Shown here: positions 1 to 14,564 of the stretch, piece after piece
How positions within the stretch are numbered: position 1 is the stretch's first letter
Layout: each line of letters starts with the position of its first letter
The notes under the pieces: generated by a model
The model's input: only the letters and a program-made list of their open reading frames with translations
Databases searched by the model: none
Told to the model about the DNA's origin: nothing
Source: Eopsaltria australis
Lineage: Eukaryota > Chordata > Aves > Passeriformes > Petroicidae
Direction: 5' to 3'
DNA length: 64,000 nt
Assembly: GCA_034509425.1 (NCBI GenBank)
Contig: JAVTVJ010001386.1
Span: forward strand, 1-64,000
Program-made: the position numbers and the translations under genes

Positions 1-163
1 CTTCTGTATGAGAACAAACACTGTGTGTATGGTAGAAGAAAAACTTATCACGTAGTTTTATTTTTGGCACACTGTAAAGTATAAGTATGCTCACTGTCAG
101 ACAATAAACGGCTTCACTTTCGATCATATTGATCTGGCGTGATGTCCCATCATTTTCCCCGCA
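1..163 (+). mobile_element. ERVK-like LTR, 3' part (cut by window edge)
   Basis: This matches the last part of the LTR at 30379-30773: the same TATA-like TATAAG (80-85), the same AATAAA (103-108), and the same U5 ending in TTTTCCCCGCA. The final CA is at 162-163. The 5' end lies outside the window, so solo LTR and provirus cannot be told apart here. The TATA-like box sits just upstream of AATAAA, implying a very short R region, as in alpharetroviruses and other class II viruses. Confidence 0.8.
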
Positions 164-3100
164 CAGACAAGATATTCCAGGCAATCTACTGCCTAAAACT
201 GTAAAACAGAGCTGCTTTTGTATAGTTCTACTCAACTATTGACTAAAGCCATCAGCTTTGGCTTCTTGACCCAGCATTCATTCTGCCCCAAATGAGAATT
301 TTCTATGTTTATCTTGAGTGATTTGGAACTGATAAAGGAAAATATCTGAAGATTCTTCTAAAGTTGCTTTACTCCCCAAAAATTTTTTTTTATTCCTTCA
401 TCTCACTGTTTATTCCAAGGAGTGTCTTGAAAATCTCCCTTAAGATTATAACTGTAGATGGGAGTTGAACTGTACTGCACTTCTGACAGATCCAACTAAA
501 CATCTGAAAGCATCCATGAACACTAAGGAATAATATAAAGCTTTGCAGCAGTGTCTTTTTGGATGCTCTAAATGCAGAGTGTTCACCTAGTTTAGCTGCC
601 AATTTGAACCTTCACAAAACTGTATATTAAGTCTCCTGTGTTTTACAGAAATTTATAAAAATTACTCTAACAGACTTCCCCAATACACGTGAAATTATTT
701 CTCACACCTTTTAATTGCAATTTCTTGGCCATCCAAGAGATGCCTAACAGTCTGCATTTTAACTTCTCTCACAGTTTAAATATATACAAGCACAACTGTT
801 TCTGCTCAAAGAATTTTAATTGGAACCCTCAGAATTTGAATTAGATAAAAAAGAAAACCTACTTTTACTCAGTGAAAAGAGAACCAGAAGGTAAGGCAGG
901 TAAGTCTTGGTAAGAAATATTTCAGTATTTATTTCCATTTTTCATCCTGAAAATCTATTGGAAAAACATCCCTTTCCATGTTTTTTGTTTTGTTTTACTT
1001 CTGCTGCTATTTACTTTGCAAGAAAAATTTTCCACTACAGGCAACAAAAATCTTTTACTGTATCTTCCAACTGAAAGACAGGAAACTATTATATTTTTCT
1101 CAGTTACTAACCCTGCACCTTTCCCTAAATATTTTCCAGAAATGACAAGAGAAGCTATTTCTTTCCTGAGTTACAGTAGAAACAGTGCCAATATAAAATC
1201 AGTAAAAACTGCCTATAACTGTAACTTCTACTCTACAGATCCTCACTTTTATATCAATTTGTGGTATGTTTGGCTGTATGTTTTGTGATGTGCAGGCCTT
1301 TGAAATAAACTGGTTGGTGTAGCATCCCTGAATGCCAAGTGGAGAAAGCAGATCCTAGGAGGAAGCTCACCAGTACTTTTCAACAGTATTTTTATTAAAG
1401 GAGCAGTAATGTCTCCTATCACCTTGTAATGTCTTTTAATGGAAAGGAAAAAACAGATGCTTACTTGTCACTAGAGACTGAGAATGTAATTTTACTTTGG
1501 GTTTTTCTACAAAAAATGATTGCTCTACATCTTCTTTGACTGCTTCATCAGTTTGCAGATTGCTGAAGAACAGCTTCCTATTTTAGGCCACATACTACCT
1601 TGCAAAAAAGCCCTATGAATGCAGGGAATAAATAGTAACAAGAATACAGTCAGCACAGAACAATATTAATTGTTAAAAGGAACTCTCAGTGTTCTAAATA
1701 ATAATGCACTATCCATCTCTGAATTCTGACAGACAAGAGTTGACAAATGCTGAAGTTTCATTTCGCTTTTTGTTCAACAGCTGCTTTTTCAAACCATCCC
1801 CAGTTGAAGAACTCCCAGGACTCTGGCCTACATCACAAATCCCAGCTTTCAGCAGATGTTGACAGCACAGTATCTCCCCTCACACAGAGGCTTTTACTCA
1901 CATAGAAGCTCAATAATTCAATAAAAACTTGACTGTGCAGTAAATGAACTAATACAAATGAACTTTGGACATGGCAAGAACGGCTTATAAAGCCCCTGGG
2001 CAGGTATCACATTTCTAAATCCTTTCTAGCATGTGGAGAGGAAGAAGGGCTGATGACACCAGGAGGTGCAGCTTTGCATGGAAGTGCAGCAGAAGCTGTA
2101 CAGGACCCTCTGCCCCAGAGTGCAGGTGCCTCCCCAGAGGGAGGATTACACTGACTTTTGCTGACATTGGCAGCCAGCCAGTTCTGCAACAGAGAGAGAC
2201 ACACACATGCTGCCAAGTCCCAAATTATACTAAACATAGACACAGGGATGCTGAATCACACTTGAGGGATTAAAGTCCTTCTTTCTCCACTCCCTTTTCA
2301 CATCAAAGTGCGGTCAAATTCTTTGGTTTCTGAACTATTTCTGATTGCTCTTTAGAGCAGCAAGTGCTACTCCAGCCCTCGTACAGTTATCCTGTGCTTC
2401 AGCTACCACAAGCTTTTTTATAGCAGGCTATTGACAACATTTCTCAAATTAGTCCTGACAAAATATACATTATACATACCAACAGGCTGAATTTCAGGGC
2501 TGGTTCTGGCAGTTGTATGCCAGTTCTATTACAGCACAACTACACCAGAGCCTACAGGAATGAAAATGTGAACAAGATTTATTTTTCCTCCATTGATACA
2601 AAATACTTCAAAATTATATGATGAAAATAATGTTCAACTCCTCACGTTCCCTGCAAATGAACGCATACATAAAAATGAAATCCTCTGGACCATGCTGTCA
2701 TTTTTTCAAAGCACATCAAGTTTGAGAGAGGCGAGAAAGATAGAAAGCATCATCAGCTTATTGCACTTCAGACCATCAGTTTCTCACCTACAGTGAACAG
2801 TACAACGTGGTGGAATTCACAGGCTGGTCATGGCTCCAGGATTAACCATCATATGCTCTTTAACAGCAAAAGCAATGCAGGCAATTTGCTTGCATACATA
2901 TTTTCATTCTGAAATTAAGGAAGATTTATTTCCACTATTTTTGGTTTTATTTTCTTCTAAGATAAAGGAAACCTACATAGCTTAAAAAAGCCAAGCTATG
3001 GTTTAACATCTTTTCTTCCCCATATTTTCAATTAAATCTCCAACATAAAATTTATCTGAAGATATTCCTCTAATGAGATTCTACATAACAAAAAATGCAA

Positions 3101-6100
3101 CAGTTATCAGAAGTTTCTGCTAAAAAAGACCCTAGTGAAGGGAGACAGAACACATCAGACCTGCATCACTTGTTATTTATTATGTTTTTACTTCTCATTG
3201 TTCATCAAATTAAATATTATACTTTATATTCCAACAACAATCTAAAAGCAGTACCTTGTCAGTTTGGTTATAAAAGGGTTTTTAAAAAAAAAAAAAAAGG
3301 ACAGTGCATGGACTTTATGTGAAACAGAAGAAAAGCCTTCCAAGGAGCAATAATGTTTTGTTACACTCCTTTAAAAAGCATAATCCTTCTTAACTAACTT
3401 ATTTTATTGTATCAGTTATAACACAAAGCTTTCTACAAGGCTCCAGTATCTTGTGTCACTGTGTCTAGAGAACAGCATCCTACTTGTAAGAGGCAGACAG
3501 CTCATGCAATGTAGTAGCTCCCACTGAAACCAAGACGCCTCCAAGAATGCCCTGTTGCACACTACCTGCACTAGTTACATACAATTATACACCTGGGGTG
3601 GTCTGCTGAAGCCAGAGCACTGAAAGGGGGCACAGGAGGCACTCTGTATGTTGTTAAGGTGTACAAGATACACTAAGCATCATCAGTGCTGAAGAGTGAT
3701 TAGCCACTGTCAACTGAATTTGTGGATTCTGAAAAACCATGGGAAAATGTCTGGTTTGCCCAATTTAACAAAAAGTGTTTTGTTTCCAGCCCTGTTCAGC
3801 TTTAAAGTCCAAATAGGCAAGAAAAATTTGGACTATGCAGACTGCAAATATAAATGACACCATGCTATCTCACATGGCTTTAACATATGAAACAAAAATG
3901 AAAAGAGAAATGAGAAGAAAAATTAGTCAAATTAAACGTAGTAGCCCAGACAGCTGTATGAATCTTGTGAATGTAGTGCTGTAGTATTTTGTAGTATTTG
4001 AATTTCACACAGCATTCTCATATTTCTATAGTCTACATAACAAATGAAGACTATATATTTTTATATGAGGCTTTAAAAGTAGTATTTAGTTATTGGCTGC
4101 CATAAGAAAAACAACGAAGCATTCCTTAAGCTCTTTTGGGAATTCATATTTCACACTTTTTTTCCAGTCCTGTTTCAGTCTTCCCTATGTGGATGGAGTA
4201 TTTGGTTGTTTACTGGACTTAGTCACAAATGCCAGTCTGGAACATGACTTGCAGCCAAACATCCCCTTTGAAAACACGAGTAAGCATAAAGCTCAGAGCA
4301 GCTTTTTCTAAATAAAAGTGGACTATCTCTGTCAGTGTTGTTTCTCTTATGAGGCAGGGAAGAAAGTAGCAACTTGAGGTTTCCCCTGGCAGCTCTAGGC
4401 CCCCGTTTCCAGTGCTTGCTACCACAGCTGGAGCAGATGTAGTTGGCAGCGATGGCCAAGCATTTTGCAGCCAGGAGTATTTCCAGTCTCAAACACTGAC
4501 TCTTACACTCCTGGGGTATCTGTTTGGTTTTGATACCAAACCAAACTCTGTGGCTAAATAAAGGACAAGAATATTAAACCATGCAGCTGACTCCCAAGAA
4601 TGAAATAGTAAAGTAGAAGAATTTTCTCTTTGGTCTTGAAGAGACTGATCAAATCCTACCATATATCTGAAACAGAATTGTATCTTTACTGTGAAAAGAG
4701 AATTGGTCAGCAATATAAAAATAGGACAGCAAAACAGTAATTTTTTCTCCATTATGTGAATTGTACAACCCGAAATAAACATCTTCCTATCCACCACCTG
4801 AATGCAAGAGTTATTTTCAAGGTTGACAACTGCCTGCTCTATTTATGTAATTTAGAAGTCTGAAGTATTTACATTATTAAAATCCAGCATGTGGTAGAGA
4901 TCTGGTTTTGTTTGAACAGGTCCAAGGCATAGACTATATCAAGACAATCTTTTTTCTGACAAAACAGGAAAAATGTTGCTTTACTGAATTTCTAGCTAGG
5001 AATTGTTTTATTTAAAATAACAACTCAGGTAGTACTGGAAGGACCAGTTTTATAATAAGACAAATTAAATTTAAGAGAATTTTTCGTATGTAAATTGGAA
5101 CACACTGCTAATTTCTTATTTTATCTGATCTTCCTTAGTCATCTGTTATTCTTATTATGTTCCTCTGTACTTTTTCCCTGCCTGTACAGTATTTATTTTC
5201 ACACCAAAATACTCTGAACAAAATTAATGAAACAGCATATTTTAACTGATCTCTTTAGGTGCAGATTGGCTAAATAAGGATATTAGCAGAGAGACACATT
5301 TTTGTAACCTTTTCCATATTTTAGTGGGGTGTTTTTATTACAAAAAACCCCCACAGAATTGTAGCATTGCTGTTTTATAGAAAACATAAGAATGAAGTTA
5401 GTTTTTTTGCAATGAAAGTTTAAACTACTGTTGTGCCAGGATTTACTGCACAACATTTAGTTTTCTGCATGATCCTATAAAATTTCTGTCAAACCTCTCT
5501 GTTTCCAAATTTGAGTGTTAGTAGTAACTTTGGAGGGATGGAGAGAGTCAAGAGAGGTGATAAATCTTTGCACCTCCTCATCTAGTTTGCTGCCCAATCT
5601 CACTGCATATAGAAAACTCAACCTTGTTTTCTACAGTTCACAAAAAGAAGGCAAACTGTAACTCCAGCACAAAACATCTGTAGTTTTGCTTTTTGTCCGC
5701 TCAAGCAAATTATTAAATTTTTTGTAAGATTAAATGTCAATATTTCCATGGTTAATTGACATACATTATCTAACATTTATTTCTGTAATTTCATTTTGCT
5801 GTATTCCCTGCTCATTTTGCATTCTGAAGGACAGAAGGGCAGTTTTTCAGCTGACCTAATGAAAACACTGCCATGAAAAATGAGAAAACAACCTGTGTGC
5901 AGTGGAGTCTGGCTGGAGAGAATGCTAATTCTCTGCCTCAATACTGCCTTCAAAGAGATTATTCAAGGCTCCCTCTGACATGGAACACAGTGACCAACTA
6001 GAGAGGAAAATAACCTTTATCTGTTTTAACAAAAAGGTGAACTAAAAAAAGCAGTTAGTCTTACCCTCAATGTTTACTATTAGCAATGAACGAAGTGACT

Positions 6101-6724
6101 TTATTTAGTACTTATTCAGTAACTTTCACGGATGGGGTTTTTACAGTAGATTTTTTAAATTATTAAATCAGCATAATTTATCTACATAAGGGAAAAGATG
6201 CAAAAAATAAGCAATAGGAACCCAACTTTTTTTTTAAAATTACGTTACTGATATCTAGCAGATGCCTAAGAAACCTGGAAAATAGATTTAAGCTACAGTT
6301 TTGCATACAAAAACTACAAACACTGAAGCTGTGAACTTACTGTCCTTGTCAATGGGGTGGAGTTATTTATAGAATTCAAGTATCAAACACCCAAAAGCAT
6401 GAAGACAACTCAAATGAAAAAATGAGGCTCAGCCTCAATCTATCAAAGATGCATGAATGAACCAAAGTCAGCAAATTAATCAAAATACGAAGCGTAATGA
6501 AAACCTTCTTAAGGTGACAAAACATACAAGTGGAGAAATGACCTGAGATTTCTAAACTTCTACCTGCAGAATACCAGAGTGATATACAGTAAGTAGCTTA
6601 TACTACCATGAATGCACCTAACTCATTAGGGATGCCTGAAGGATTTTTTGTTTTTTCTTGTATATACTTTTTACACAGTTCTCTATATTCACAAGTATTA
6701 GCATGCATACTTGTGATGCTTTAG
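164..6724. other. AT-rich unique DNA, no gene seen
   Basis: I see no conserved exon, RNA gene or bounded mobile element. Open frames here are short (under about 105 codons) and lack recognisable domains. An A15 run lies at 3284-3298. The sequence could be intergenic or a long intron. Confidence 0.5.
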
Positions 6725-7065
6725 GTGTGATAATTTAGCCTGGTTTCTTGGTTTCTGGTAGGCTGGGAGACTAAACACCCCAGAACTGCAGAGTTAGAAG
6801 ACCAAACATTCTATTGTCGTAAGAACTCAAGGTCCCCTAGTAGGACAGATTCTGTAAACTAGAAGTTAGCCCACCCCAGCCCCTTTATTGGGCCCTCTTG
6901 TTAGATATGCTAATGTGAAAGGTCTTTAATTGTATACTCGATTGAGCGGTGGGAGGACATTGTGATGCGTGTCACCTGGGTGAAGCAATGCATTGAATGG
7001 GATCCTATTAAAATACCGAGGTAAACGACACCCAACCCTCTAACCGTGTCTGAGCTTTTATTTCC
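6725..7065 (+). mobile_element. possible degraded LTR
   Basis: The composition differs from the flanks. It has a C-rich segment around 6870-6900, an ATTAAA-type poly(A) signal near 7008, and a following tract with several CpGs that resembles an R-U5 end. No convincing terminal TG/CA pair or target duplication was found, so the boundaries are approximate and the assignment is weak. Confidence 0.3.
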
Positions 7066-10000
7066 TAAGATGAGGAAAAAGGCATCATTAGTACTAACTT
7101 TTTTTTCCTGAGCAGTATTCTTAATGAATTTTAAACATACAGTAGTTAGTGACATAGGGAAGTCATTATATTTTGTCTTAGTCTAATTTAAAGTTTAAAA
7201 AAATAATCTTACTAAAAGTAGGCTGATAGTGTCATGAGGAGATCCCTTCCTCTCTGACACTTTCAGTGACTGGAAAACTCACCTGCTTCTCTTCTTATTC
7301 AAAAAGACCTTGACCTTCAAACATGTAACAGGAGAGTACTGCTGTCGCTGTGCTCCTGAGAAAATATTTTTTCTGCATGAGGCAGCAAAAAATTTAGTAT
7401 GGGGTACAGAAACAGACCAAAATGACTTGGACCTAGTTTTAAGAAGAGGTAAGCAGAGGTGAGGCAAAAGCAGAGCTTTACAGTCTAATGGACATTTGGT
7501 TAACTACACAGGAGAGAATGGAAATTCACTTGTGCTGCCATGTTGCCTGTTCCCACACAAGAAATGCATACACTCATCATTGGAAGAGACAAAGCAGAAC
7601 CTTACATATTCTTTCAAAAGTACTATTTTTGACACAGTAACATGTCCTCAAAACTGGGAGTCACCCCACATGCACATTCCCACAATTTAGCTTAGCATGT
7701 AAGGAAGTCATCTGAGGCAGGAAAATCTCAACTGCACTGGGCTAGAAGTCAGGTCTTCCAGTTCTTGGTTAGTGCTCTACAGAAAAAAAACAGCTAACCC
7801 ATCCTCTAATTGTAAAAGGTTGTTTCTTTAAAAAAAAAAAAACAACCCAACAGCTTAGACCATACTGCATTTTGCCATAGGTCTGCTCTGACATGAAAGC
7901 ATGAGATGTTCATTCTTTGAGCACATGCAGGAGACTGACCTCTTCAGAGGATTTAGGTAAAGCAATACTTAAACCAAGATTCACCCCATCTCATTACAGC
8001 ACTTCACAGAGAGGTCCAAGTTACAAAAGCCATCATGCCATACAGGCTCATGTAATGAGTGGAGAGAGACAGGCACTTTCAGGATGTGATTCATGTGTTA
8101 GGTATGTATAGGCTGCAAAGAATAGGAATGTTTGAAGATGGAACAATATCAGTGTAGGAACCTGAGGAATTATCAGTCAGAGAAAATTCCCACTGTATTA
8201 GAAACCTCCTATAAAAGTGGGGATTGGGATTTGGGCACCAAGCCCATTATTAGGCAGAGCTCTCACTTAGATCTGTTCTTTTTGGCTATTTCTTAAAGCA
8301 AATTAAAAGATTAAGAAATAAAGTAACATTAGAGTTAGCCAGTTTGTTACCCAGATTTGCAGATAAAGATGCAATAAGAACCCTGTGCTTGACTCAGTTC
8401 TTAACAGTGTGCTAAGCCTTTGAAGTTCTGAGGGCAACTATCAACACTGAAACATCTTATTCTGCCTGATACATGTCATCTCTTTACTGCTAAATTAATA
8501 TTTATTAGTGCACAAAAATAGCTGCAAAATGCAACCACTCATTTAAATTGTCTTTAGGAGTTATGAATAATGACAGGTACAAAATGGACTAATAACTTTT
8601 GATCAAAAGCCATTAAGGTAAAATTACTGTATTTCAGAGTGTAAATGCAGGAAACAGTAAAACTTTAACAACGAATCAGGTAGGAATTCAAATAATAAAA
8701 TAACTGTTTTCTGGCTACCTGCATATTCCTTGAACTTGTCAAGTTTCTTTAGACAAGTTATTATATATCAAATGAATCTGGACAAAATATGTTCTTATTC
8801 AACTATAAAATAATAACTTTCTCTATGCTGGACAGTATATGCAATGCTGACAAATGATGACCCATACAAAGATTCCAGATCAGGAATGCAAGAATAGTAC
8901 CAATGTATGAATTATTAATACTTTTTACTATTAATTATTATTTGTAATATTAATATAGTGTATGAATTATTAATACAATTAATACCCAGTTCATAAATTA
9001 CTCTGATTGTGTACTTGGGAACTGAAACAGCAGAATGCCTACTTTGCATCATTAATTTTTTCTCAAAATATGATATGTAAGTATCTAGTAATGAAAGATA
9101 GGTAGTCACTAATAAAATATTAATTTTAATTAGCTCAGTTAGTAGATGGTTGTATTAAGTGAAAGAAAATGGCACTGCTTTTACAAAACTGTATAAGAGA
9201 ATGATAGCTCAATATGCAGAACTTCACCTCTGAACTGTTTCTCACAAACTTAACAAATTTCCTTTTTCTGTCACTTGCTGATCAGTAGAACGAGTTACAG
9301 ATTTATAATGTCAAAATGAGAATTACTCAAGAAAGTAAAGTATTAAAACTATGCAAAGTTCAGGGCTGACAGTCTGAGACAAAGCAAGGCTCTCATCTAA
9401 ATGCTGCTGCCTAAAGAAGCCAGATGTCTGCTCTGTCATCCAAGTTAGTCATCTGCACTGTTGAACATCTGGAGGAAGGGCTCTCCTTTGGGGGAGCCTC
9501 CTTCTCACTGCTGATCACAGAGAAAGCACAGAACAGTAATTTAACTGGACACACACCTTCAGATGACTAAGATTTGCTTAAATGTCTAGATGAGTCACTG
9601 GCTGCCACCAGCACCATGAGCTTTTTCTAAACCATTTTTCTTTTTAATTGCAACAGTTCAATGATCCAGATCATTGTGAGGGCTTTCAAATGCTAACACC
9701 AATATAAGCCAGAGGACAAGAAGATCCAGCTCAAACCAAGGAGCATGCCAGACCTTCTCTATTGATGGCAGAGCAGATTTAGAGAAGAATAAAGAAAATT
9801 GCTTCTCACAGTACAAAGAATGCCATTATTTTCTCGGTGTTTTTGGAGCAGAAATTCTGCCTGCCTGCGCAAGCAGAGAATTCACTGAGTAGTTTCCACT
9901 TAGAAGTAGAAAATTCTGCTTCTTAGTGATTTCTAGTAATTAACTTTTCTGATGTTTATTTTAGCTAATTAACTAATACTATGAAATAATATTTGATGCC

Positions 10001-13000
10001 AAAATTATACTCAACTAAATCCCATTATTTTACTTGATTGTGATCAGTGATCTATAAATAATTATACTCTTTATCACTTTTTCACTGACAAAAGGAAATT
10101 ATCTCAGCTTTACAGTTCTAGAAAACAACCTTGACAGTTTTAAAAAGCATCAGTATCAAATACAGAAATCAGCACTATCAGATACAGGAAGTTAGATTGG
10201 GAGTTTTAAGCAGGTGAATGGACTAAAATGACACTGTAGAATGGAAAGGAGTTTGGGTCACTGAAGAAATTGTCCTGGTGATTATACAGCCTTATACAGT
10301 TACAGTCTATCAGCTACAACAGGCATGATGAAATTCTATGAGGTTGTCTCTCTAGTTTCAGAAATAAATGTATGATTTAAAATATTTAATTATAAGCTAA
10401 GGAAATTACAAAATCTGAAATGCTTGTGAATAGCAACATGAGTTATAACTAGTGGTCTCAACAACAACTGGCACAGGACTAACAGTAGTCCAGCAGATAG
10501 AAAAGGTGGCAACAGTAAGATTACTCACAATGTGAAGCTGAACAAGAATTGGCAACATCCCACATGTGTTAAACAGCTGGAAGTGCAATCCCTGCTCCTG
10601 CTCTGACAGGGCTTCTACCAGCATCCCAAGTGTTGATGCCTCGTGGGTGGTGGAGAAAGAAGAGGTGACAGGGGAGGCTGGCAGCAGGTCAAGCAATGCT
10701 ATGGAGTTGTAGAACTGCAATTTCTTCAAGGCAGTAAAAGAACTAAACATTCTACAAACAACTTAGTGTTATTATCCAAATGTACCACTTAAAGATTGAC
10801 ATCCTCAATCCAAAACACTGTTGCTTACATCTCTACTTTTTGGGACACATATCCAGTTGTAAAAGCACAGTACTCAGGACACCAGCTGGTAGGTGGTGCA
10901 TGACCCAGAAAATAAAAACCAATCCAAACATACACAGAGGAGAAATGCAGCTCAGGTGTAGGCAGCTAGATGCCACAGAACAGGTCTTCACCTGGGGGAC
11001 ATAGTATTCAGCTATCAACTTGTCCCAGATAAAGAAGTTTTTGTGACAAATCCTGGGATAATTTCCAGCCAAAACCAACTAAACCTAGTCCCAGGAAGAC
11101 AGAGGACAACACACAAAGCAAGCAGCTTCTGACTGCACCTAGTAAAGGCACAGGAGACCAGCAGTGGAGCATGGCCCTGGCACAACCCACAGGGGCCAGA
11201 AGGACCAGCTGGAAATACAGGCACAGGAAGACACAGTCAGAACAAGAGTACTCTAAATTCTGCAAACAAGCTCATCTCCAACAATGGCCATTGCCAAAAC
11301 GAGATGCCAGCTGCAGGTGGTAGACATAGCTGACTCCCTCTGAACACTTCGGTTCAGGCAGACTCCATTGTGAGTATTTATAATTTGGGAAACATAGCTC
11401 CCTCTAAAGTCCACACACTCCAAGGAGTAAAATGAGGGAACGGATAATGAACACCTTGCTGGATCTTCACAATAAACACTTCAAGAAGCAGGAAAACAGA
11501 AGGAATTACAAAACCAGCAGTGGAGTCAATATTGCAGAACAGCTGTCGAGGCAGCTTTGCAGATCTAGCTTCAGATGCTTAGCAAGCATAATGGCATCAG
11601 TTACATCTAGTTCACATCTTAAAATACTGAGAGTGCCTACTGAACAAGTACCAGTGCGGGAATGGTATTCTGCATAATACACTGAACAGCAAGACAATTT
11701 CTTCAAGGAATTGCTCTCTCTTTAAAGAAGATCCAAAAAGATACTCTAGCCTCAGTATCCTGACCCTTTAGCAAGCGACAGGAAGCAGTAAACACAGGAT
11801 AGTTTCCTCAGCCTGATGAAAAAGCTCAATGAAACAAGCATGTATGTTGCCAGTGGCACAAACCTCCAGCTTCTCAGTTACTGTACATAAATCTGCATTT
11901 TTAAACTCCATTTGATTCAAAAGCTTCCCAGGTGAGAAAAGCAAAGAAACTAAATTCCTCTCTTCCCATGAGTGTAGTTTCCTCTCCACACGCTCAGTTC
12001 CATTCATACAGAAACAAAACTAAGGACCTTATCTTCAGTGGCCAAAAAAGTCATGTGTCAGCCCTGCCCCCATAAACCCCATGCCACATTCCATTGTTAA
12101 TGCCTGAGTCTATCTATCCAAATCCATAAAAAGATTTGTTAGCTTTCTGCATCAACAAATTTAAGGACTATATTCACCCTACTCCAGAGTGCCAAGGGGT
12201 AACCAAGAATGGCCAGGCAGCACTCATCATGCCCACATCTCCTGTCTTAGCAAGCAATTATACATGCAGGGTTGATCATCCCACAGAGAAAATGCTACCT
12301 TTTATTCCCATTAGTGAATTTAATTTTCTTAATTTTGTTCTGAAGCTCCCCTTAATGGTTTCCTTAAATTCACAGATTAGGCTATTTTTCATGCCACCAT
12401 CTGAGTGGGCAAATGTGTGGTAACGAATTTGGTTGTACATGATCTATTTGCTGGGGAGAAAAATCATTGTACCAAGCCTTTGTATCATTAAAAAAACAGT
12501 AATTTTTTTGCATCATTTAGTAATATTGAAAATTCATTCAATTGATCAAATTAAAAAAAATTGACTGATTTTCATAGCAATTGATTAATTACAAGGATGT
12601 TTCAATGTGGTTGAGTACACAATCTCTGCAGCATCTGTCATACTTTAAAAATAGCAAGAGTATGTTTCCCTAATCACCAGCTGGATGTTTAATTAGTTAA
12701 ATGGTAAGTTTTAGCATTTACTTCCAGAAAAGATAAGATAAATATGAATTATTTTTTCCAGTAATGTGCATACTGTGCATGCCACTCAAAAAGACAGTGA
12801 ATGCAGTTTGGGAAAGTTTGCATCCTTTTCATAACCCTTACCAACCCCTCAGGCACATACTAAATATAACCAGGGTTAATTTTTTTTAAACCATTTATTT
12901 TTCAATTTATTATGACTTCATACTTAGTGACACCATATTTTAAAATTATACTAGACTGGTTTTAGACAGTAATTAGTTCTATATAAAACCCAACAGCCTC

Positions 13001-13917
13001 ATTGAACATAAAGTAATGACATTATCACTTCAGAGCACAAACTGATGCTACCTAATAAATTCTTTGAGCAGAGACAACACATTTCAGAGAGAACATTACC
13101 ATTAATTTTTATTATATAGGCAGAATTAGATCATAGCAGCTCATGAGCAGAAAGAGCAAAACCAGATGCTGTATTTATGTTAGCACAGTGTTTTAGCTTC
13201 TGTTAGCAAACAGAAATGCAAACAAGTTTTTATGAGTTCATTATGTACATTTGTACATAATATTTAATCTGAGGTAACTGACACTTATCTTGGTAAAATA
13301 GGAGCCTTTTGTTCATTCTACACAAGAAACTGCTGATGAGGACAAATGTATTATTCTGTTAGAAGCAACTTTTTACAGCATTGCACATTAGTATTTTTTT
13401 AATTCCTACTCTTGAACAGTTTTAACAGCACACAATATTTTCTTTCTTAGCCAAAAAAACCCTCAACCATTGCTATTTGACTTATTTCAGATTTCAAGAG
13501 GAAAATTCCTAAAAGCATCATATGAAAAAAAAAATAGAAAACACTTTCAAAAAAATAACATTTTAACTTTTCTTTTTTCATAGAAAAACATTACGTCACT
13601 CAAAATTCAACTGAAATCTCAAAGAACTTTAAATTCTGTGAATTAACTGAGTTTATTTTAAAAGTTGTTCTTCATTGTACTGAAACTCTGGATCATCAAT
13701 GTTCTAAGACTAGAATTGACATGCTAATAAAATCACATAAAAAAACCCAGATAAAAAGCAGACTGCAAGAGCTCTGAAAAGACTCAGTGTTTCATAGCTA
13801 TTTATTCTTAATTTTTCCTCTAAAATGCAAGTTACTTTGCTGGCAAAGTATTTCTAATAAAGAAGTATTTTTATGCACACAGTATTTTTTGTAATATGTG
13901 TTAAAAGCAAGGCATTT
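7066..13917. other. AT-rich unique DNA, no gene seen
   Basis: No exon or RNA gene is recognised. A minus-strand open frame of 114 codons at 10406-10750 has no recognisable domain. A TATA-like CTATAAAAG near 8210 lies in a slightly different base context and may be an old LTR remnant. Short AT-rich runs and a TTAATA-rich tract (8925-8985) are present. Confidence 0.45.
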
Positions 13918-14150
13918 AACTCCTGAGAGCTCCTATCTGAGAAATTCTTACCAAGGCATTCAACTCCTGAGAATTCCTATTCCTGAGCTCCACCAAGGCT
14001 GTTCAACTCCTAAGAATTCCTGTCTGGGAAAGTCTTACCAAGGCGTTCAACTCCTGAGAGTCCCTATTCCAGAATCCCACCAAGCCCGTTATACTCCTAA
14101 GAATTTCCATCCACGGATCTCTACCAAGGGGTTTTAACTCCTAAGGAATA
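13918..14150 (-). repeat. 43-44 bp minisatellite in a retroviral leader
   Basis: Five tandem units plus a partial one start at 13918, 13962, 14005, 14049, 14092 and 14136, each beginning with AACTCCT or a close variant on the plus strand. Units differ by substitutions but keep the period. On the minus strand most units end in a CTTGGTAGA- or CTTGGTAAGA-like motif, and units 1 and 3 carry a good 5' splice-site match (TTG/GTAAGA). The array lies downstream of the primer site and leader of the minus-strand retroviral insertion at 14565-15055, so it appears to be part of that leader or early gag region. Confidence 0.85.
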
Positions 14151-14564
14151 ATTTTGGGGGTTCCTTCAGCCTTTTCCTCTTGCTGCTCCTGGTCATGGGC
14201 CGATCCTCTCACGAGGGGGCGGAAACACAGTTAGAAGGGCTCCAAGTCACACTTCGCAGATCTGGCTTTCCAGTCCGTGTCTCATACACACACCATTCAT
14301 TCCCCCCCTTCGTGCCCCATGCACAAGAACTTACCAATATCCTGCTCTCTCGTTCAGGTCTTCGTACGTACAAGGACTAAGGGCGAATCACCACAGTTCC
14401 CTTCAAGGGAGTTGAGCTCAAAAAAAAAATTTTTTTTTTGCCTTTGTTCTACGATTTAGGACGTGTTTCTGATTACTGCCTGCCAGTGCCCGCAGTCCTC
14501 CTGGGCTACAGAAAACTGTTAGAGGCATCCCCCTTCCCAGCAAGAAAGCAGGACGTAGCTGAGC
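14151..14564 (-). other. retroviral 5' leader with splice donor
   Basis: This region lies between the primer site (14565-14582) and the minisatellite and is more GC- and CpG-rich than its flanks. On the minus strand a strong donor-like ATTG/GTAAGTTC is found at about 14327-14339, some 230-240 nt downstream of the primer site, where a major splice donor is expected. A perfect A10T10 block sits at 14420-14439. No gag reading frame could be recognised, so coding sequence is either lost or very degraded. Confidence 0.55.

Noticed and set aside
8120..8330. TATA-like box and possible LTR remnant
   Set aside because: No terminal TG/CA, poly(A) signal or duplication could be paired with it.
10406..10750. 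Minus-strand open frame of 114 codons
   Set aside because: No recognisable domain, no splice context, and a composition like the surrounding noncoding DNA.
13898..14137. Repetitive plus-strand peptide frame
   Set aside because: It is the 44-bp minisatellite read through. The period is not a multiple of three in every unit, and the neighbouring retroviral signals are on the other strand.
13918..14150. CRISPR-like spacing of repeats
   Set aside because: The repeats are directly tandem with no unique spacers, and the context is a vertebrate genome.
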